A DNA stretch of 64,000 bases, from the NCBI RefSeq assembly GCF_001485215.1, contig NZ_BBWW01000001.1, positions 2,480,001-2,544,000 of the forward strand. Reading direction: 5' to 3'. Below the pieces are notes generated by a model, which was given only the letters and a program-made list of their open reading frames with translations, was not told where the DNA came from and made no database searches. The position numbers and the translations under genes are program-made. The DNA comes from Leptolyngbya sp. NIES-2104 (GTDB lineage: Bacteria; Cyanobacteriota; Cyanobacteriia; Leptolyngbyales; Leptolyngbyaceae). This document shows, piece after piece, positions 38,047-46,836 of the stretch; the stretch's first letter is position 1, and each line of letters begins with the position of its first letter.

Positions 38047-38847
38047 CTATACGGCAGTCAGTACCGAATTAGCAGAAGGTTCCGTCGATGCACCTAACTT
38101 CACGTTGATCGCTTGCGCTCGATCGATTAACCATTGCTGGAACAATCGATCTTCAAGCGATTTCTGCACAGCCCCTTCGAGCGTTGCAGGCGAAAATTGT
38201 TCAATTCGGAACACACACCAGCGCTGTTCCATGTTCACGGGACCGACTAGCTCACCAACCGTTGCAGTTTGCAGCGATCCCCGCACGTCTTCGGGCAGTT
38301 GACCAAACCGAATTCCACTCTTCATCACGCTCACTTTTAGCGGATCAGCGATCGTATATTCGCTCACCACTCGATCGAAGTCCTGGCTCTTCAAAACCTG
38401 CCCTTTGAATCGACCCGCATGAGCTTCTTCTGCAAACACAACACAAGTCACTTCCACTTGATCCAACAGCGACTTCTGTTCGTCAAACAACGCTTGCAGA
38501 TTCGGAGCAGCAATCTTTGACTTGAGTTTCTCTAGCTTTAGATTCAGAATGATTCGATTCTGGAACAGTTCATAGTTCATGCCCTGACTGTCCAACCATT
38601 GCTGAAAGATAGTTGCATCGGTCAATTTTTGCTGCACTCGAACTTCGACCGCAGCTTGTTCGACTTCTGCCAACGTTACATTCAAATCATCGCGTCGCTG
38701 AACTTCGCTAAAGATAATATGTTGTTCAACAATGTCGCGAATCCAAGGAAGCAAACGACCGGATAGCTGGTAGTATCGCAGAACGGTTCCTAGCGACAGC
38801 GATGTATCGTCGATCGTCAGTAAAGCAGTAGAGTCGAAGTCTTTCAT
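38047..38847 (-). CDS. Parvulin-type peptidylprolyl isomerase (SurA-like)
   Basis: 266 residues. The N-terminal half is helical (about 1-120) and resembles the SurA-type chaperone region, with QHIIFSEVQRRDDLNVTLAEVEQAAVE. The C-terminal half matches a parvulin rotamase domain, with VTCVVFAEEAHAGRFKGQ, SGIRFGQLPEDVRGSL and VGELVGPVNMEQRWCVFRI. No signal peptide is visible, which is usual for the cyanobacterial PPIases found beside type I secretion genes. It is the first gene of a likely two-gene unit with the giant RTX protein, so it may keep that protein unfolded for export or fold it. Partner identity is inferred from position. Confidence 0.82.
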   Translation of the reverse strand: MKDFDSTALLTIDDTSLSLGTVLRYYQLSGRLLPWIRDIVEQHIIFSEVQRRDDLNVTLAEVEQAAVEVRVQQKLTDATIFQQWLDSQGMNYELFQNRIILNLKLEKLKSKIAAPNLQALFDEQKSLLDQVEVTCVVFAEEAHAGRFKGQVLKSQDFDRVVSEYTIADPLKVSVMKSGIRFGQLPEDVRGSLQTATVGELVGPVNMEQRWCVFRIEQFSPATLEGAVQKSLEDRLFQQWLIDRAQAINVKLGASTEPSANSVLTAV

Positions 38848-38917
38848 GATGCTCTAAAAAAGATGAAGTGTGGAAAATGTAGCGAGAATCTCTGATGTCA
38901 GAAAATAGATGCAGCTC

Positions 38918-38945
38918 AAGCAGCTAAGTATAATTTATGCTGCTT
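38918..38945 (-). terminator. Weak hairpins downstream of the Lpg1974-like gene
   Basis: In the 174-base gap, AAGCAGC (38918-38924) pairs with GCTGCTT (38939-38945). A second hairpin is CTCGTAG/CTACGAG (38960-38966, 38980-38986). Neither has a strong T-tail. They would separate the outer-membrane gene from the isomerase transcript. Confidence 0.35.
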
Positions 38946-39021
38946 TACTGTGATGTTGACTCGTAGTTTCACTAGTTTTCTACGAGGGATTGAATTGACT
39001 TGGGTATCAATGCGGATAGGT

Positions 39022-40281
39022 TCAAAACTGAGAAGAAATGCCAAACAAAAAGAACAATCCTTGTAAGCTCAGATCATTCTTGCTTTGAGTAAAGACACCA
39101 GGACTAGCAGAATCAACGAATCGAATCGAATCCGACACATTGAACAAGTGTTGATACTCATATCCAATGCTGAAATTTAGGTTCGATCGACGACCAATTC
39201 TCGGCTGCCAACTTAGTCCCAGCGCTAGTTCTAAGCCCGGAACCACTTGCTGCTGACTGCCGGGATCAAATCGCGCCACTAAATCCGTGCCCAAGTTATC
39301 CGTTTCTTCGTAGAACGTCGATCGATTTCCCAACAACAGCGATCCTGCACCTCGACCAAACAGTTTCAAATCAGAAGCCAGTTTCAAATCAATCTGTGCC
39401 CCTAATCTTGGACCAAAGCCCGTGAATTCATTTTTGCTGCGGGCGATCGCTTGATTAAAATCTCGCCCATCATAAGCGACGGTCATTTCCTGCTCAACAT
39501 CAGAAAATCTCAGTCCACTAAACAATCGCACTCCTAAACTGGAATTCACATCCAGCTTGTATGCGACTTCTACATTGGTCGATCGATATGCCAATCTTGC
39601 ACTCGCATCTGCGGTGTTAGCTGAATCATTTTGAAACGGATGCGTAAACGTCGAAAAGAGAAACCCGGTAGGCGATCGAGTGGCACTCTGCTGACCTTCA
39701 GTGCTAAAGAAAACATGAGAAGCTGCAATTTCCCAGTTTGTATTTTCAGGGCGATAAGTTAAACCTACTCGCAATGCGGGCACATCATCATAGTTCACCC
39801 GCACAACATCGCCACTAACCGCTAATGCAGTTCCCGGATCGAGGATGGCAAAGTCCATCATATTGCTCTTTCTCGGTTGCAGAAAGAGCACTTCCGCTGA
39901 GAGTTCTACTTGTTGGGTGCTCGGTTGCTTTACGGGTTGTGCCACGATCGTAGGACTATCTCGCCCAGCCGTTAATTGCTGTCGCAGCACGCTAAGTTCT
40001 TGTTCTAATTGTTGTTGTTTTTGCTCTAATTGGCGTAATTTTTCTAGAAGCTCCTGTTCGCGGGGAGCCGCAGCGGGTGTTTGTGCGGTCACAGGGGTGG
40101 GAGACAGCGGCTCAGGACGCGAAATCGGAACCGGAGTAAGCGTTGACGCTTTGGATTGAGAGGGTTGATCTTTGAGCAATTGCCGAGTTGTTATCGGTTC
40201 ACCTGCGATCGCGGGGGCGGTCAGCGCAATCGACAGCGCCAAACAGCCGAGAGTGTAATGTTTCACGAGGGAACTCCACAC
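39022..40281 (-). CDS. Outer-membrane pore protein, Lpg1974 family
   Basis: 419 residues with a signal peptide (cleavage near TAPAIAG). It is followed by a Pro-rich linker and a coiled coil of about 35 residues (LLEKLRQLEQKQQQLEQELSVL), then from about residue 125 a beta-barrel rich in aromatic strand ends. Family signs include VRVNYDDVPALRVGLTYRP and the barrel end LQGLFFLFGISSQF with a terminal Phe, the usual outer-membrane sorting end. The Lpg1974 family was described as pore-forming outer-membrane proteins. It sits just upstream of the isomerase/RTX pair on the same strand but has its own 610-base upstream region. Confidence 0.85.
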   Translation of the reverse strand: MWSSLVKHYTLGCLALSIALTAPAIAGEPITTRQLLKDQPSQSKASTLTPVPISRPEPLSPTPVTAQTPAAAPREQELLEKLRQLEQKQQQLEQELSVLRQQLTAGRDSPTIVAQPVKQPSTQQVELSAEVLFLQPRKSNMMDFAILDPGTALAVSGDVVRVNYDDVPALRVGLTYRPENTNWEIAASHVFFSTEGQQSATRSPTGFLFSTFTHPFQNDSANTADASARLAYRSTNVEVAYKLDVNSSLGVRLFSGLRFSDVEQEMTVAYDGRDFNQAIARSKNEFTGFGPRLGAQIDLKLASDLKLFGRGAGSLLLGNRSTFYEETDNLGTDLVARFDPGSQQQVVPGLELALGLSWQPRIGRRSNLNFSIGYEYQHLFNVSDSIRFVDSASPGVFTQSKNDLSLQGLFFLFGISSQF

Positions 40282-40891
40282 AGTAGGGGGAATTTGTGCA
40301 AGCTGTACTGATATTCACAAGTCGCAAATATCACAGGTGAACATTACAATTTCCAGAACAGATAAGCATAAGCGATAACACTGAAAGATGAATGCGACCG
40401 CGAACGCTACTTAAGTAAAAGCAGTTATGAAAATTACTACGTATATAAATGTTTTTACGAATACAGGTGAAAAAAGTAACACTGTACGTACGCTAAGGTT
40501 TTTGTGATCTGTAGATTAATTTGATCACTAAAAAATTAAATCGCTTTAATGCTGCATCACAATCAAATGATGCAAAACAGGTCTTAACTATCAAAGTTGA
40601 ACTTTTCGCCCCTGATTTCGGTCAAAGTTCTAATGATTTTCTGTCATTGTTACTGTCACATTTCAGGTCAGAAACGGATCAGCATTTAAAGCTTATAAGC
40701 TAAACTTTCCAGTAATCTAATACGTATCCTTAATATTTGTCCGATCGCGATCTATTAAACAAACAGTACAATGGGCAAACTAAATACAGCTAAAGTACCT
40801 CTATCCCAGATATGTTCTAGATTCTAGACTCTTTCACAAGAGTCTGCTGAATCAAAAAAACGCTCCATACTACTTCATAAAGGCAACTCCG
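40282..40891. promoter_or_regulatory. Divergent A+T-rich intergenic region
   Basis: 610 bases between the starts of the pore protein and the coiled-coil protein; promoters for both should lie here. A 60-codon frame at 40521-40703 begins with TTG, has no ribosome binding site and does not resemble a protein. An inverted repeat GTGATC...GATCAC brackets about 40505-40528, but the spacing does not match the usual CRP-type site. No RNA gene was recognised. Confidence 0.4.
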
Positions 40892-41950
40892 ATGCAATCA
40901 TTTCTCTCGATCGATGATCTTGAATCTGCCTCTCAAGAAACGCTGCGCTTAATGGATACCCGTCAAGAAATCCAGCAGCGATTAGAGCAGTACTGTGTGC
41001 GTCTAGAAGAACTCAAACGCGGATTTGATCAAAAAGGGATTCTAGAAGGTGACGCGCAAGCCAAAGCGACCTATGAACAGCTAACCACCGCGATTCGACA
41101 CTACCGCAGTCAGATACAGCAGGATCTTCCAGAATTATCGCGTCGTTTAATCGAAGCGCGTGAATCCCTAGCCCAAAACGGGGAAAGCTCCACCGAAATC
41201 GACGTGATCAAACAAGTGATCGAGGAACGCCGAGAAGAACAAGCTCAACGCGAATACGAAGCGCAAATGAGCAAGCATCAAGCTGAGCGCTTAGCTCAAG
41301 AGCGCCACGAAACCGCAGAACAGCTTCTCGATCGGATTAAAGAGCAAACAAGCTACTACGATGCGTCGTACTTAGCGATGGATGTCTATCACTATCGAGA
41401 AGATTTAAAGGGAGTCGATCGCTTAGACGAAGTCGTCGAGTTCTTATACAACCGCGTTCAAGAACTCAGCGAAAAGCCCATCACGATTCAGGGAACAGCG
41501 ATACAAAAGCTGAAAATCATGGATGCTCACGCTCGTAAGCTTTGGTCACAATCACAGCCTGATCCAAGACCGATCGGCGAAAAGCGCACTAAGCCTGATG
41601 CTCCAGTAGACGAAAAAGAAGAAAAAGAATCCTACACGCATCTACGCGGCAAAGTCGTAGTCTTTGGGGGACACACAACCACACGGACTTATGTAAAAGA
41701 AAAGTTGCCGAAAGTGTATTTCGTGTGGTCTACAGTCGAAGACGGCTTGCTGATTGTGGATCAAGCCGTTCAACAGATTCAAACAGCGGATGTGGTATTG
41801 CTGTTGACCGACGATACGAGCCATGCCGTGACGCGCAAGGCAATGACCGAATTACGACGACTGAAGAAACAACCGATCGAGCTACATCATGAAGGAGTAA
41901 ATACGATCGTCGAAAAAATCGCCTGGAAATTAATGTTTAAGTCTTGTTAA
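40892..41950 (+). CDS. Coiled-coil protein with DUF2325-like C-terminal domain
   Basis: 352 residues. The first 160 residues are a long charged coiled coil. The middle holds KEQTSYYDASYLAMDVYHYREDL. The last 100 residues form an alpha/beta domain beginning KVVVFGGHTTTRTYVKEKLPK and ending with a helix, which resembles DUF2325 (a Rossmann-like domain with a GGH motif). No catalytic site is recognised. It has a long 5' region and no close partner. Fold and function are tentative. Confidence 0.55.
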   Translation: MQSFLSIDDLESASQETLRLMDTRQEIQQRLEQYCVRLEELKRGFDQKGILEGDAQAKATYEQLTTAIRHYRSQIQQDLPELSRRLIEARESLAQNGESSTEIDVIKQVIEERREEQAQREYEAQMSKHQAERLAQERHETAEQLLDRIKEQTSYYDASYLAMDVYHYREDLKGVDRLDEVVEFLYNRVQELSEKPITIQGTAIQKLKIMDAHARKLWSQSQPDPRPIGEKRTKPDAPVDEKEEKESYTHLRGKVVVFGGHTTTRTYVKEKLPKVYFVWSTVEDGLLIVDQAVQQIQTADVVLLLTDDTSHAVTRKAMTELRRLKKQPIELHHEGVNTIVEKIAWKLMFKSC

Positions 41951-42103
41951 ATTCTTCAAGTCGCAAACAAAACAATTCAGCCAATTCTTGCATCTGTCCT
42001 GTCGATCCTGCACGAGAACCGCTAATTTGGTATTGGTGATAGGCGAATCAGTTGATAACAGTGCCTCATCACGGCATTCGTTTAGCGATCGGGCAAAAAA
42101 GGC

Positions 42104-42886
42104 ATGGTTGAGCCGTTGATTGAACTAAAAGAAGTCAGCAAAACCTTCGGCGGGAATAAGGTTCTCGATCGAGCAAACCTGATCATTTATCCAGGAGAAG
42201 CGCTCGCCATTATTGGACCTTCGGGAACCGGAAAATCAACCGTGCTCAGAATTATTGCCGGTCTGTTGGCTCCCGATGAAGGCGAAGTCTATATCGGCGG
42301 CAAACGGCGAAAAGGCTTGATCGAAGATGCCCCTGATCCGATTTTGATCAGTATGGTGTTTCAGCAAGCCGCATTATTCGACTCGCTCACGGTTGAGGAA
42401 AATGTCGGATTCTTGCTTTATCAGCATTCCCGGTTGTCGCGCCGACGAATTCGGCAACTCGTCGAAGAACGTCTAGAAATGGTCGGGTTATCGGGAATTG
42501 GACAGCGCTATCCGTCGGAGCTTTCTGGCGGGATGCGGAAACGAGTCAGTTTCGCACGAGCGATTATGGTCAATCCTGAAAATCCTGACGATACGCCAGC
42601 AATCCTACTTTATGATGAGCCGACTGCCGGACTTGATCCGATCGCATCGACTGTGATTGAAGATTTAGTACGATCGCTGCAATGTCCACAGCGGGGATGT
42701 CAAAGTTATGTGATGGTGACACACCAAGAGAGTACAATTCGCCGGACTGCCGATCGCGTTTTGTTTCTCTATCAAGGACGGGTGCAGTGGGAAGGCAAAG
42801 TGCATGAACTGGATACATCTGATGAACCGCTGATTCGGCAGTTCTTTAGTGGCAGTGTAGAAGGACCGATTCAGGTCGTGGGGTAA
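42104..42886 (+). CDS. mlaF: ABC transporter ATPase of the MCE (Mla) lipid system
   Basis: 260 residues. Walker A GPSGTGKST (about 38-46), signature LSGGMRKR (about 140), Walker B ILLYDEPTAGLDP, and the H-loop in VTHQES are all present. The MlaF subgroup is indicated by the DSLTVEENVGFLL and RYPSELSGGMRKR segments and by the MCE gene six bases downstream. It powers phospholipid transport across the envelope. The permease (MlaE) is not adjacent, as is common in cyanobacteria where it lies elsewhere. Confidence 0.9.
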   Translation: MVEPLIELKEVSKTFGGNKVLDRANLIIYPGEALAIIGPSGTGKSTVLRIIAGLLAPDEGEVYIGGKRRKGLIEDAPDPILISMVFQQAALFDSLTVEENVGFLLYQHSRLSRRRIRQLVEERLEMVGLSGIGQRYPSELSGGMRKRVSFARAIMVNPENPDDTPAILLYDEPTAGLDPIASTVIEDLVRSLQCPQRGCQSYVMVTHQESTIRRTADRVLFLYQGRVQWEGKVHELDTSDEPLIRQFFSGSVEGPIQVVG

Positions 42887-42892
42887 AGGGTT

Positions 42893-44068
42893 ATGCGATC
42901 GCGAACAGTGCGAGAAGGATCAGTGGGATTAATGATTTTGGCAGGCGTGGGACTCTTTGGAGCCTTAGTGCTGTGGATCAAAGGTCTGAATCCAGCGAAT
43001 CGAAGCTTTACGGTGTTTGCCGATTTTGCGGCGATTAACGGCGTTCAAACTGGCTCACCTGTACGATATCGAGGCGTAACGGTGGGCAGAATTTCCAACA
43101 TTGTGCCGGGTCCGAATGGCGTTGAGGTGAGGCTCGAAATTGCAAGAGCCGATTTAGTCATTCCAAGAGATTCGGAATTGAGCGTGAATCAGACTGGCTT
43201 ACTCGGCGAAACGGTTCTGGATATTACACCCCGAAAAGAGATTGCGGAATCAGCGGCGGTGGGAAGACCGCTCGATCGAGACTGCAATCGCGATTTAATC
43301 CTGTGCGAAAATTCCCGCATCAGAGGCGTACTCGGAATCAGTACTGACGAATTGATTCGAGCGACGATTCGTTTTGCAGATACGTACAGTAGCCCACAAT
43401 TTACTGGAAATATTAATACACTGACAAAAAATAGCAGTGAAGCGGCGGCTGAAATTGCTCAACTGAGTCGAGAAGTGTCGAGCTTAGTTCGATCGGCTCG
43501 CACCGAAGTAAGAACCTTTTCGGCAACGGCTCGATCGATTGGCGATACCGCAGATCAAGCGACTTTGACGATCGCGCAAGTGAATGATTTGATTACGGCG
43601 AATCGATCGACGCTCGTTTCGACTTTGGATAATTTGAGTGCCACGAGTAGCGATATTCGGACGACTGTATCGCGATTAAGTCCGCTGCTGAGTCAGGTCG
43701 AAGGCAGTAAACTGATCAGCAATCTTGAAACGCTGTCAGCAAATGCGGCTCAAACTTCTGCAAATTTACGAGATGTTTCAGTGACGCTAAATAATCCAGC
43801 AACAGTCACAATGCTGCAACAGACGTTAGATTCTGCCAGAGTAACTTTTGAGAACACGCAGAAGATTACGGCTGATCTCGATGAGCTAACAGGTGATCCA
43901 CAGCTAAGAGACAATTTGAGGCGATTAATTAATGGATTGAGTGGGTTAGTGTCCTCAACTCAACAGTTGCAGCAGCAATCCCAAATCTCTCAGATTCTGG
44001 CATCTCCACAGATGGTACAGTCCCAGCCCGGAACTGTGCCAAACCTGCCCATTCCAGCAAAACCTTAA
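42893..44068 (+). CDS. mlaD: MCE (MlaD-like) lipid-transport substrate-binding protein
   Basis: 391 residues. An N-terminal membrane anchor (about 10-32, GLMILAGVGLFGALVLWIKG) is followed by one MCE domain (about 37-115, with GVQTGSPVRYRGVTVGRI and the hydrophobic SVNQTGLLGETVLDI) and a long helical region (about 150-360) with polar coiled coils. The C-terminal tail is Pro- and Gln-rich. It is translated with the ATPase gene six bases upstream, so the two are one operon. It would form hexameric rings that shuttle lipids, by analogy with MlaD and chloroplast TGD2. Its stop codon is directly next to a truncated repeat copy. Confidence 0.9.
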   Translation: MRSRTVREGSVGLMILAGVGLFGALVLWIKGLNPANRSFTVFADFAAINGVQTGSPVRYRGVTVGRISNIVPGPNGVEVRLEIARADLVIPRDSELSVNQTGLLGETVLDITPRKEIAESAAVGRPLDRDCNRDLILCENSRIRGVLGISTDELIRATIRFADTYSSPQFTGNINTLTKNSSEAAAEIAQLSREVSSLVRSARTEVRTFSATARSIGDTADQATLTIAQVNDLITANRSTLVSTLDNLSATSSDIRTTVSRLSPLLSQVEGSKLISNLETLSANAAQTSANLRDVSVTLNNPATVTMLQQTLDSARVTFENTQKITADLDELTGDPQLRDNLRRLINGLSGLVSSTQQLQQQSQISQILASPQMVQSQPGTVPNLPIPAKP

Positions 44069-44156
44069 ACTGAAGTAGACTAGGAGGCAGTTTCGGGTTC
44101 TTAGTCCATTTCAATGGACTTGCGCCGATTAGCCCGAAATTCCATTTCAGGGCGGG
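44069..44156. repeat. Cloverleaf palindromic repeat, copy C (5'-truncated)
   Basis: Starts right after the mlaD stop codon (44066-44068). The 5' outer arm and the left half of hairpin 1 are missing; the 3' half of hairpin 1 (AGTAGACT) remains. Hairpin 2 is AGTCCATT-TC-AATGGACT (44103-44120), again perfectly paired but with other bases than in copies A and B. The 3' outer arm (44129-44156) differs from copy B at one base, and the flank ACGTTGCAA(C)GAACGAC follows. Truncation seems to be from the gene side. Confidence 0.85.
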
Positions 44157-44198
44157 ACGTTGCAACGAACGACAACTTTTCAAACATTCTCCTAGACG

Positions 44199-44519
44199 TT
44201 AATCATTATCTCGATCGTTGTTATCGCGGCGATTGTTGTTATCTCGATCGTTGTCGTTATCTCGATCGTTGTCGTTGTCTTGATCGTTGTCATTGTTGCG
44301 ATTATTGCCGCGGCGATTGTCGTCATCGTCCTCTTGATCGTTGTCCTGATTGTTGGTTTCAGCTTGCGCTCCAGAACGGTTGTCATCGTCATTGTTCGCT
44401 TCTTGCGACTCTTGTTGTTTCTCAGCTTGCTGTCCTCCGCAACCTGTCAGTACCGTTCCCCCACCCAAAAGGGCTGCGCTGATGAACAATAGCGCGATCG
44501 CTTTTAATCCAAATTTCAT
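44199..44519 (-). CDS. Lipoprotein with Asp/Asn/Arg low-complexity tail
   Basis: 106 residues. Signal peptide with a lipobox LTGC ending near residue 27, so the Cys would be lipidated. The rest (about 35-106) is almost only D, N, R, Q and G, as repeats of the RDNDND type. The DNA shows matching tandem repeats of the motif ATCTCGATCGTTGTC. Such tails are likely disordered and bind cations or stick to surfaces; the function is unknown. Repeat length may vary between strains. Confidence 0.75.
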   Translation of the reverse strand: MKFGLKAIALLFISAALLGGGTVLTGCGGQQAEKQQESQEANNDDDNRSGAQAETNNQDNDQEDDDDNRRGNNRNNDNDQDNDNDRDNDNDRDNNNRRDNNDRDND

Positions 44520-44612
44520 TTCGACTTGCTCCGTTCTTTATTTCTTCTTAAGAATGTAGCGAACCTAGATCCGATCGGTCTTCACAATTTCTGATAATTA
44601 GAATTGATAATT

Positions 44613-45137
44613 TCAATAGGATTTTCTAACTGCAAGTCGATGAAACGCGATCGTACAGCCTACCATAATCAGCGACCCTGCCAGCACAGGAGTCAGTAAA
44701 TAACTCCAAGAAGCGCCATTCATCGCACCCACCAGTGCCACCGCACCACCGGGAGGATGTAAGGTTCGAGTAAGCTGCATGAGTTTAATCGCAGTCGCAA
44801 CCGAGAGCGCGATCACCCAGGGCGCAGTGCCAAAACATTGAACAAAAGTTACACAAACGATCGCGCCAATACAATTTCCAAGAATAACGTTGCGCGGTTG
44901 AGCCAGCGGACTATCTGGAATGGCATATAAAATAACTGCGGTTGCACCAAAGGGAGCCGCAATCAGCGGATGATGCGTGTGAATCGAAAGATAAGTTAGC
45001 GTGGCAATGCTTAGAAAGCTTCCCAGCCAGCAGAATAGGATTTGACGATAAGAAAATTGGGGTTGATGGATCGATCGGGAAGTCGATCGACTCTTCCAAG
45101 GTTGACGAAGCCAAGACCGAAAATAAAGCTTCTTCAT
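44613..45137 (-). CDS. HPP family membrane protein
   Basis: 174 residues with a basic N-terminus and four or five hydrophobic segments, ending at RLAVRKSY. The HPP signature TRTLHPPGGAVALVGAM is present in the C-terminal part, and HHPLIAAPFGATAVILY in the middle. HPP proteins in cyanobacteria and plants have been linked to nitrite transport. Whether this one does so cannot be seen here. It is divergent from the deaminase gene across about 209 bases. Confidence 0.88.
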   Translation of the reverse strand: MKKLYFRSWLRQPWKSRSTSRSIHQPQFSYRQILFCWLGSFLSIATLTYLSIHTHHPLIAAPFGATAVILYAIPDSPLAQPRNVILGNCIGAIVCVTFVQCFGTAPWVIALSVATAIKLMQLTRTLHPPGGAVALVGAMNGASWSYLLTPVLAGSLIMVGCTIAFHRLAVRKSY

Positions 45138-45346
45138 AAAAACTCAATTGATTAAGCTAATGTCAGAATACCGTAACAACTCAGCTTAAAAATTAGAAAT
45201 AGTAGTTTTCGCTACAGATTTTTCTTATTGAAGTCATTTGTGTTTATTTATCGTGATTGAAACGAATCAATAAATTGTGTGTTTCAGCACATCTAACCGT
45301 GGATCAGTGCGGTAAATCAAACAATATCCTTTACCGATAAGCGTTC

Positions 45347-46708
45347 ATGTCCACCCTGCTGATTAAGAACATTCATACGCTAGTCACAATGGATACGACG
45401 CGCCGAGAGATTCGCCACGGTGCGCTACTGATCCGGGACAATGTAATCGAGCAGGTTGGGACGACCTCAGAACTTCCCGAAACCGCAGATGAAGTTCTTG
45501 ATTTGCGCGATCGACATGTCGTGCTTCCCGGTTTTGTGAATACGCATCACCATTTTTTTCAGACCTTAACCCGTGTTATTCCAGCAGCGCAGGACTGTTC
45601 TCTATTCAACTGGCTACAAAGTCTTTATCCAATCTGGGCAAACCTGACTCCGAAAGCAATTTATATTAGCGCTCAGGTGGCAGCCGTTGAATTAATTCGC
45701 TCTGGTTGTACAACGGCAAGTGATCATCTTTATATCTATCCGAACGGCAGTACGCTTGATGATGAAATCCAAGCAGTTCAGGAGGTTGGGTTGCGGTTTC
45801 ATGCGAGTCGCGGCAGTATGAGCGTGGGAGAAAGTCAAGGAGGATTGCCGCCGGATTCGGTCGTGGAGAAAGAAGCTGATATTTTGAAAGATAGTCAGCG
45901 GTTGATCGAGCAATATCACGACAACGATCGACATTCGATGCTGAGAATTACGCTGGCTCCGTGTTCGCCGTTTTCAGTCACTCAAGACTTGATGCGGGAA
46001 TCAGCGCAACTGGCTCGATCGTATTCGGGCATTCGATTGCACACGCACTTAGCGGAAAACAAATCAGACATTGATTACAGTTTATCGACGTTTGGCATGA
46101 CCCCTGGGGACTATGCAGAATCGGTTGGCTGGGTAGGTGAGGATGTTTGGCACGCGCATTGTGTGCAGTTAGACGATCGAGCAATTCAACTTTTTGGTAG
46201 AACGGGAACGGGAATCGCGCATTGTCCTTGTAGCAATATGCGTCTTGCGAGTGGAATGGCTCCGATTCGGAAGATGTTGTCTCATCGGGTTCCAGTCGGT
46301 TTAGGGGTAGATGGGTCTGCCTCGAATGATACGTCGAATCTGTTAAATGAAGCTCGAACGGCGTTTCTGATGGCAAGAGTGCGGGAATTGGATGCGTCTG
46401 CGATGACAGCAAGAGAAGCTTTGGAACTGGCAACCTTGGGTGGTGCGAAGGTGTTAGGACGGGATGATATTGGATCATTCGCTCCGGGAATGTCGGCAGA
46501 TTTGATTGCGATTAATCTCGATCGATTAGAGTTTGCGGGGGCACTTCATGATCCGGTTGCCGCAATGATCTTTTGTCAGGTGAACACAGTTGATTACAGC
46601 TTTATCAATGGTCGAAGGGTGGTCGATCAAGGGAGAGTAACAACGATCGATGTGGAGAAATTGATCGAGACGCACAATCAGATAGCACAGCAGTTGATTG
46701 AGGCTTGA
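45347..46708 (+). CDS. Amidohydrolase, 8-oxoguanine deaminase-like
   Basis: 453 residues, a cytosine-deaminase/TRZ-type amidohydrolase. The metal ligands are visible: HxH in FVNTHHHFFQTL, the third His in RLHTHLAEN, the His in WHAHCVQLDD, and the Asp in LGVDGSASND. The HHHFFQ box and the ASNDTSNLLNE segment fit 8-oxoguanine deaminases, which convert oxidised guanine to urate. Related hydroxydechloroatrazine and guanine deaminases share the same fold, so substrate is not certain. It is monocistronic by spacing. Confidence 0.82.
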   Translation: MSTLLIKNIHTLVTMDTTRREIRHGALLIRDNVIEQVGTTSELPETADEVLDLRDRHVVLPGFVNTHHHFFQTLTRVIPAAQDCSLFNWLQSLYPIWANLTPKAIYISAQVAAVELIRSGCTTASDHLYIYPNGSTLDDEIQAVQEVGLRFHASRGSMSVGESQGGLPPDSVVEKEADILKDSQRLIEQYHDNDRHSMLRITLAPCSPFSVTQDLMRESAQLARSYSGIRLHTHLAENKSDIDYSLSTFGMTPGDYAESVGWVGEDVWHAHCVQLDDRAIQLFGRTGTGIAHCPCSNMRLASGMAPIRKMLSHRVPVGLGVDGSASNDTSNLLNEARTAFLMARVRELDASAMTAREALELATLGGAKVLGRDDIGSFAPGMSADLIAINLDRLEFAGALHDPVAAMIFCQVNTVDYSFINGRRVVDQGRVTTIDVEKLIETHNQIAQQLIEA

Positions 46709-46836
46709 TTCACAGAGCAATCTTAGCTAATTGTGAAATGCGTGAATGCTGCTCTCTGCAAGCTCAAACCCTTTGGAAGCAATTCATCGGTATCGCAAAG
46801 ACGTTATCCTGAAATTTGTCGGTTGGACTCTGGATT

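Noticed and set aside
40521-40703. 60-codon frame in the divergent gap before the coiled-coil gene
   Set aside because: TTG start without ribosome binding site; no recognisable protein features.
45978-46478. 166-codon minus-strand frame within the deaminase gene
   Set aside because: Lies fully opposite a conserved enzyme gene and shows shadow composition.
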